Shown: one piece after another, positions 57,194 to 64,000 of the stretch
Numbering within the stretch: position 1 is the first letter of the stretch
Layout of the letters: every line of letters begins with the position of its first letter
Source: Typhlomys cinereus
Lineage: Eukaryota; Chordata; Mammalia; Rodentia; Platacanthomyidae
DNA: 64,000 nucleotides
Direction of reading: 5' to 3'
Assembly: GCA_023101885.1 (NCBI GenBank)
Contig: JALPQD010000393.1
Span: 1-64,000, forward strand
Program-made: the position numbers and the translations under genes
Notes under the pieces: generated by a model
Databases searched by the model: none
What the model saw: the letters and a program-made list of their open reading frames with translations, nothing else
Told to the model about the DNA's origin: nothing

Positions 57194-58695
57194 ACTACAG
57201 AGCTAGAACATTTTTAAAGATGCTTGTTAGATATTTGAATTTCTTCTTGTAAGAAGTTTCTTTTCAGTTCTACAGCCTATTTTTAATAGGGGCTATTTAC
57301 TTGCTTGGTATTTAATTTTTCAAGTTCTTTGTGTAGTCTGTATGTTAGTCAGTCTTCTGTCGGATGTTAGTGAAGATGCTCTCCTTTTTTTCTCTGCCTT
57401 TTTGCTTAACAGCTTCTTTTGCTGAGAAAAACCTTTTTAATTTTATATAGTCCCACTTGTTTAGTATCAGACTTATTTTTTGTGACTTTGGGGTCCTATT
57501 GAGGAAATGCTGGCTAAGGCCAATCAATTCAAGGGTATTCCCTATTTTTTCTTCTAGGAGTTTAATAGTTGCTGGCCTAACATTGAGATCTTTGATACAT
57601 TTGGAGTTGATTTTCATGCAGGGAGACATATAAGTGTCCAATTTCATTCTTCTGCATGCAAATATCCAGTTTTGCTAGCATCATTTGTTAAAGATGCTGT
57701 TCTTTTTCCAATAGGCTTTTTTGATACATATGTCAAAAATCAAGTTAACCTATTGGCGAGTGCACTTATGTTTGGGTCTTCAATTCTAATCTATTAATCT
57801 ATGTCTTTTTTGGAGTCAGTACCATGCTGTTTATTATTAGTATGGCTTTATAGTGTAGTTTAAGGTCTGGTACCGTGATACCTTCCACAGAGTTTTCATT
57901 ACTCAGGATTGTTTTTGCTATCCTGGGTCTTTTATGTTTCCATATTAAATTTGAGATTGTTTTTTATTAATTTCTGTATTGGGTTGGAATTTTGATTGGT
58001 ATTACATTGAATCTGTATATTGCTTTTGGTAGAATGGTCTTTTTAACAATGTAAATTCTGCTGATTCAGAAGCATGGGAGGTCTTTCCATCTTCTAATGT
58101 CTTCTTTAACCTCTCAGGTCTTTCTCACTTTCTTTATCCTTGGTGTATAGAACCATTGATTTTTGAACCTTAATTTTGTAGCCTATCACTCATTCTACTG
58201 AACTTGTTTATTAGTTCCAGGGGTTTCTCTGCAGATTCTTTAGGGTCCTTGAAGTATAGCATCATGCTATCTGCAAATAGGAATAACCTGATTTCTTCTT
58301 TTCCAAGTTGTATCCCTTTTATCTCCCTTCCTTGTCTTATGGGTTTGGCTAAGACTTCAAGCACAATGTTGAATAGAAGTGGTGGGAGTGGGCAGGCTTG
58401 TCTAGTTCCTGATCAGAGTGGGAATACTTTCAGTTTTTCATCATTTAGCATGATTTTTGCTATAGGCTTGCTGAATATGGGTGGCCTTTATTATATTGAA
58501 AACTGTTTCTTGCAACCCTATTTTCTACAATGTATTTATTAAAAAGGAATATTGGATTTTTGCCAAAAGCTTTTTCAGCATCAATCGAGAATCATGTGAT
58601 TTTTTTTGTCCTTGCATTTGTTTATATAGTAAATTATAGATTATGTATATTGAATCAGCCTTGTATTTCTGGAATAAACCCAACTTGATCACAGT

Positions 58696-59726
58696 TGTTG
58701 CAATTCATCTGCATTTTGCTGATAAAATCATGACAAAAACTGCTTAATGGAACAAAGGGTTTATTTGCTTACAACAGTCTGGTTACAGTTCTTAATCCAG
58801 CTTGAAGGGAGGGCCTCACATTAACACCAGGATTGAGGGAACTTGTCACAGGGATGATTCTTACTTGCTAGACCAGCATGGTCTGGCCAAGTATACACAA
58901 GGATGCCAACTTTCTTTTATTATTATTATTATTATTATTTCTGCTCTTACAAAACTAATAGGTACACCGGTCTCCTCCCTCCCTCCACCTTCCCCATCTT
59001 CCTGCTCCCCCTCCCCTCTCCCCTCCCTTCCCATCCCCCAGTGCCTTCCCGCCCAATCCCCGAGCATCCTTTACTGTGCATGCCAAACTCTCCTCTGGGT
59101 CCTCTTCTCTGATGAGGTGCAAAGACCCAGGGGCATATCCCAGAACCCTTTCCTGTGTTCCCCTTAAGCTTAGGAACACTATTGTGACTGTCAGTCCCTA
59201 GCCTCCAAGGATCCTAGTTCCTTTAGTCCATGCTAAACTTTGTGGGGTCAATAATGTGTTGGACATAACGTAGGTCATGCAAAGTGCTATTACGATTGCT
59301 TCGGCCCTAACTTGTGTGGAGTATCTTGCATATCGTTACTCTTCCCATCCTTGTGCTCTTACAATCTTACCCCCCCATCTTCCGCAAATTTCCCTGTGCT
59401 TCAGGATGGGGAGAGATTAGGCTGGCCCAGTTCCAGGTGGTTGATATAGAGTCTCTGATGTTCTGAATTATGGTTTGTCGATTTTTTTTCTTCCGTTTTT
59501 GTTGCTCCTGCAATGCCCTTGGGATGTCAACTTTCTTAACCAGCTCTCTGTATTTTATTAACCTGTCTAGGCCTAGTCCTAGTTCCAGTCACCATGGGTT
59601 GGACCTTCCCATCAACTAGACTTGTACAGATTTGCTTTGGGCTTAACTCAACTACAAATTCCCTACAAATGTGCCCAGAGCTCAAAACCTCAGCTATCAA
59701 GTTGACATCTGTGCCTAACTATAATA
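58696..59726 (-). mobile_element. ORR1-like LTR inside L1, itself hosting an L1 3' end
   Basis: The plus strand starts TGTTGCAATTCATC and ends CTAACTATAATA, the reverse complement of the family. The flanks ACAGT (58691-58695) and ATAGT (59727-59731) match at 4 of 5 bases. The L1 sequence resumes directly after. Confidence 0.75.
58901..59537 (-). mobile_element. 5'-truncated L1 3' end, innermost
   Basis: The L1 3' UTR and poly(A) (plus-strand ATT array at 58917-58940) sit between GGATGCCAACTTTCTT (58901-58916) and GGATGTCAACTTTCTT (59522-59537), a 15-of-16 duplication of LTR sequence. Confidence 0.9.
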
Positions 59727-59835
59727 ATAGTGGATGATCTTTTTGTTATGTTTTTGTATCTGGTTTGCTAGAATGTTGTTGAGAACCTTTGCATCTGTGT
59801 TCATCAATGAAATTAGCTTTTTGTTAACAGGAGCC

Positions 59836-60239
59836 TAAATTCAATTCTTCTTTTGTTTTAGAGGAAGACAGAGGTCTCCGCGAATGGGAGTCATACAGTA
59901 GGTGCCACGTGCTTACACGTGCTTTTATGATATTCAAAAAATATCATAAAAATTCTAAAGAGCTAGTATTGAAGGCTGTTCTGTCACAACCAAGGTTTCA
60001 GAAAGAGTTCCAGTTCCTTAAATGTTGATATTGCTTAGCTCAGTCTTGAGTTCCACTACCCAGTCCCACTAGGATGTGTGCTTCAGGAAAACTGCTAGGT
60101 AGCTTGATGTGTGGGTTCTGGAGTGTGAGAATCAGTGGGCTTGCCTTGGGGGATTGTAGGGGGAAAGACAGAGCTGCACGGATGATTCCTCCTTCTAGGG
60201 AACTGGAAAAAGGGGTGTACTACTATTTGGTGAAAGCAG
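59836..60239. other. Unassigned intergenic sequence
   Basis: Nothing recognised. Confidence 0.5.
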
Positions 60240-60260
60240 CTGAATGAGGTTATTTATTTT

Positions 60261-60294
<34 letters not shown>

Positions 60295-60370
60295 ATATGT
60301 CTAGTATCTGAACTCAGGATCTTCTGTTTGTGAGGTAGAGTTTTAACCCATGAGCCTCCTCCCCAGCCAG
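60240..60370 (-). mobile_element. B2-like SINE remnant with TG tract
   Basis: A TG run (60263-60294) joins directly to GTATCTGAACTCAGGATC and a head ending GAGCCTCCTCCCCAGCC. The body is missing. Confidence 0.65.
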
Positions 60371-63300
60371 GCTGGAGTTGTTTTAGGAAGATTTCTGCCA
60401 AGTCAAAGTGATCCCATCTTAAGAGCAGCTGGCCCCTGGACTAGGGAGCTGAGTAGAGAACTGAGCAGCCTCTGCAAGATACCTTAGCATGCAAGAAGAT
60501 GGGTTTTAATTTGCCCTTTGGCCTGAGAAGTGCCCTGTGTAGACTGTCTGAGTCCTGCACAATCACTCTCTGGCTATCTGCTCATGCCCGTGGGGCCCAA
60601 AGCAAGGTGTCCTTCGTAACAGGTGGAAAGGACTTTCACACTCTCCCAGCTCCTCTTCTTCCTCTCACCCCGCCCCACCCCTGTCACCCTTTGGTGTGCT
60701 TCCCAGTAGAACTAAGTAGAGAAAGGGGAGGATTCTGTTGTGTCCTATCCTTTCTTGCCTGAGGGAGGAAACTGAAGTTTGCTGTGAAAGGTGGTCAGAT
60801 ACCTGATTGCCTACAAACTTAGAGAACTTTTCATGGTCTGAGATTCTCTTGAAAGTAAAATAGATGGGATCAACCCAGGATTCCCTTCAAGGGCCAGGAA
60901 GAACCACTTGTAAGAACCTGATGAAGTACTGGGGATATGGATGGCTCCCTCCCTGGGGAGTACAATGCGTGGCCTCCGGGTTGTGCAGCTGGCTGGCTCT
61001 ACTGAGGAGATCTGGTCAGGGGAGGGGACAGCGGCTGAGGCTGGGCTAATTTCCTTAGTCAACCTGAGGAAAGACTCCAGAATGTGATGGTATCATGCAT
61101 GTTTGCATATGTTCAAACCCATCAGATACACATTCAGCAAATTTATGTATTGAGAGTTCCTTCATAAAACAAGTTTGAAAGACAAACAAGCAAATGAAGG
61201 AAGAAAATCTTGTTTTCCTTTTTAAGGCATAAGAGCCTGGGGACCCAGAATAGGTGTTATATTCTTTCTTTATAGCTCTCTGTACGCATCTACTAGTGGC
61301 CAAAGTACGTCAAGGACCTAGAACAGAGTTTTTAAATGTTGGATAGATTTGCCTTTTCTATCATAAAAATTTCAGGCTTATAATATTTAGAATTGTAGAG
61401 CTTTTCTTCAAAGTCCCAGTATTTCAGCTTTTCCATCAGAATGATCTCCAAAGTCTCTCTTTGTCGTCTGGCTAGTTTTGAAGTTAGTTTTTGAAGAACA
61501 CCAAGAGGCAGTTTAGATGTGTTCATGGCGTCTTTCTCTTATTGGCTAAGTATTTCTTTCTTAGGGTCTCCTGTCGAATATAGTGGTACATAAGGACCAT
61601 CTCATTTCCTTGGTTTTCTCAATGATGGAAATTAGCTGTAATTTAACCATTTTTATGAACTTACTCATTTGTTCATAAAATGTGTTCAGAAACCTTTCCA
61701 GGCACAGTCCACACTTAAACCTTCAAAGATAGCCAAAATGAACCTTTTCTTAGGTGATAATGACTGAATGAAGTAACCTGGGACTCAAGATGAAAGCAAG
61801 ACTCCCTTCCCCAGCATTAACCAGCAATATTAACTGGTGTAATAGTTTATCACTAGCACTTTGCAGGCATTAACTTCTCTAACACTTTAGTGAGGAAGAT
61901 GTTATGTTCTGCTTTTACCAATGAGAAAATTGTCTTTAAAAATGAACAAACAAAATGTTGAAATTATATTGGTTCAAGCCTTTGGTTTGTCACAGCCGTG
62001 AAATGGGGAAAATGGGAACAGATAACTTTGCCTGTCCTCTTCTGACCCCTTCTTGCCCCAACTAAGAGCTGCAGAGTGTTAAAGGACATTTCTGAAGGAA
62101 AATCACCCCCTTGCATTTTTGCCTATGTTTTTGAAGAATTTAGAGATCAAGAAAAAAAATTTAGCCCTGTAATTAAAATGTGGAAACAAAAGCTATTTGT
62201 AGCAGGAAAGCATCCCATTAATGTGATTTCCTTGTGGCAGATTGACAAGTTCAAAGCAGTCGTGCATGTTGCCATGGGCACCAGATTCTATTTGCTCTGC
62301 TGGTTCATTTTACTTAGCTACTGAAGGAGGATGGTAGCATTCGGCTAGGAATCACTGAGCATTGCTAGAATAGGTTTGTAATTTTTGTGTTATGCCTTCT
62401 CTCTATCAATTTTTATAGAAAACAGCTGCGCACAGTGTGAAGTTGCATTAGGTGCACAGTCTTCTGAGTCTCTTAGGAACAAGGACTTCAGAAGGATGCA
62501 GGTTAGAAGGACTTTTCCTCCCTTCTCATGTATATCATCCATAGCAGGCTATTCACAAATATTTGTCTAAAAGATGGAGGATGGATGAATGCATAACCAT
62601 TTGCCATGCCAATAGCAGCCTAGATTGGATTTTGGGTTTATGGGAAGGGAAGTTAGAGTGGAAATTTTGATTGAGGAAGAAGTGGTGTGGGGGAGCTGAG
62701 AAGGAACAGGGCATGTCAGGAGGGAGAAGCTGGCATTCTAGAATATAATCATGTGGGCACAGCAGTGCAGAATTTAATCAGTTCTTTTGCAGAGTCAGGC
62801 CAAGGGGGAGAAATCAAGGATGAGTGAGTGCTACCTTTCCTGAGACCACCACAGACACATGCACAAACAGCAATCAATCTCCAAAACCTCTGCTGATCTT
62901 GTCCCATATCCAGCCTCATCTAACATGCTTCCTTCATGAGCAACTGGGAGTGTCAAGAAGTGAGACACGGGCCACTTGCTGTAAGTGAGGGACAAGTGCA
63001 TCCCTGGTGCTGAACCAGAAAATGAAGTTTTGCTTCGTTTGTTTCACTGGGCCAGGTGACTTTCACGTTGAGTTCTGCACTTTCCTTCCTGACAAATGAA
63101 GCTTCCTGCCAGTGCCTTCAACTCAGGACAGGCTCCTGTTTCTTGGAGCAGCTTGCAGCGGTTCACAATTTAAAATGATGGTTTCAGGACTGCAATGGAA
63201 GTGGCACTATTTCACACTGATTTTCTTCCTTCTCACTCCTACCCCTATGCCCAGTCTTGTCTAAGCAAATTCCAGCAGTGTCTTTTGTATCTGCATGATG

Positions 63301-64000
63301 CCTAAATAAGCACAGGGTAGGATAAAGCAAATGGCTTCCGAATCTCCATCTATCATGAACACAAATTGTAGTTTCAGCTCTTTTGCTTGATGCAAATCAG
63401 TTGAAAGATGCATGTCACTGACAACCACTCTTGTGAGGGACGTGGCCCTGTCTACAGATATCTCTATTCAGCAAGAATATTCAGGAGGAAATAAAATTAA
63501 GGATAGAACTGACTAATGTGATCATTCTATGCTCCTCAGTAATACCTATCTAAGATACTGTCTTAGAGTCTTAGAGCTCCCAGAGGACTGGAGGCCTGAC
63601 TGGTCCCTGGGTGCAGGACACACCCTTTTTGTTTTGTGTCTGAGTTTCAGTGTCTGTTCCCCTCCTTCATGTGCTTCCTCTGCTGCCCCTGCTACTACCT
63701 GCTACTAGCTATCTCTTTCTTGCATCTTTCTTGGCGCTTATAGGTAAACATTTGGTGACGACTTCTGATATTTTGATAAGCAATTCATGACAAATATTGA
63801 CAGGGAATGATAACTTAGAATACAACTCCTTTAATATTCCCATTAAGATCTTTTAGCATTAGAAGAAAACAAGAGCATCCTTAGAATAGCATAGAAATTT
63901 AGACAGGGGGAGGGACGGGAAGCAAGAATAGGCAAAGGAGACCAGAGGGCGAGTGTTTGACAAATCTGTTTCAAATTGCTTGCCATGTAAATTACTTAAG
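60371..64000. other. Intergenic, nothing recognised
   Basis: About 3.6 kb with balanced composition, no microsatellites and no SINE, LTR or L1 signature that I can name. Open frames are all short (under 90 codons) and without domains. It may contain unique or ancient conserved sequence. Confidence 0.45.

Larger units (their letters stand above)
57290..59835 (-). mobile_element. L1 ORF2 fragment interrupted by an LTR
   Basis: On the minus strand, pieces at 59835-59732 and 58695-57290 encode parts of L1 ORF2. Recognisable are [20 protein letters not shown], the reverse-transcriptase YADD-type box degraded to [16 protein letters not shown] and, downstream, FLNRTPKSQKI and NKWDYIKLKRFF. Frameshifts and stops are frequent, so it is inactive. 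The LTR at 58696-59726 splits it. Confidence 0.85.

Overview
This is nuclear DNA from a mammal, almost certainly a rodent. It holds one intact protein-coding gene, DNAJB9 (the ER co-chaperone ERdj4), in a gene-poor, repeat-dense landscape. The rodent call rests on B1-like and B2/B4-like SINEs, MT-type and ORR1-like MaLR LTRs, and the rodent type of DNAJB9. A young, GC-rich, tRNA-derived SINE of the B2 superfamily occurs six times with clean target-site duplications (TSDs). That points to a mouse-related lineage outside mouse and rat, perhaps a jerboa or jumping mouse, but this is only a guess.

Layout. 1-16.6 kb: intergenic DNA with an endogenous retrovirus edge and its LTR, a second LTR of the same family, MaLR LTRs, SINEs and L1 3' ends. 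16.7-30.7 kb: more repeats, plus the decayed remains of THAP5 on the minus strand (exon 2 near 26.8 kb, exon 1 near 31.0 kb). 30.7-31.9 kb: a CpG island that would serve THAP5 leftward and DNAJB9 rightward. 31.3-35.9 kb: DNAJB9, with a non-coding first exon, coding exons at 33189-33405 and 34226-34677 (222 aa), and a 3' UTR. 36-64 kb: intergenic DNA with L1 fragments, nested LTRs and SINEs, and no recognisable gene.

The main results are four. (1) THAP5 is a unitary pseudogene here: the start codon reads GTG, exon 2 has an in-frame TGA and an apparent 16-nt deletion, and the exon 2 splice donor is lost, yet the shared promoter remains. (2) Two short inserts, at 7573-7680 and 9608-9935, run from the apparent transcription start of an ERV LTR to its own poly(A) site. 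Each ends in poly(A) and is flanked by L1-type TSDs, so one LTR seems to have made a short RNA that L1 mobilised like a SINE. (3) One insertion at 38581-40431 holds two L1 3' ends in tandem inside a single 13-bp TSD, joined by about 220 bp that also follows the L1 3' end at 7.9-8.1 kb. (4) Several nests of repeats three levels deep give relative ages for the families.

DNAJB9 is the only gene expected to make protein. It works in the ER lumen with BiP (HSPA5) and is a target of the IRE1-XBP1 arm of the unfolded protein response. All family names for repeats come from memory of consensus features, with no database search.
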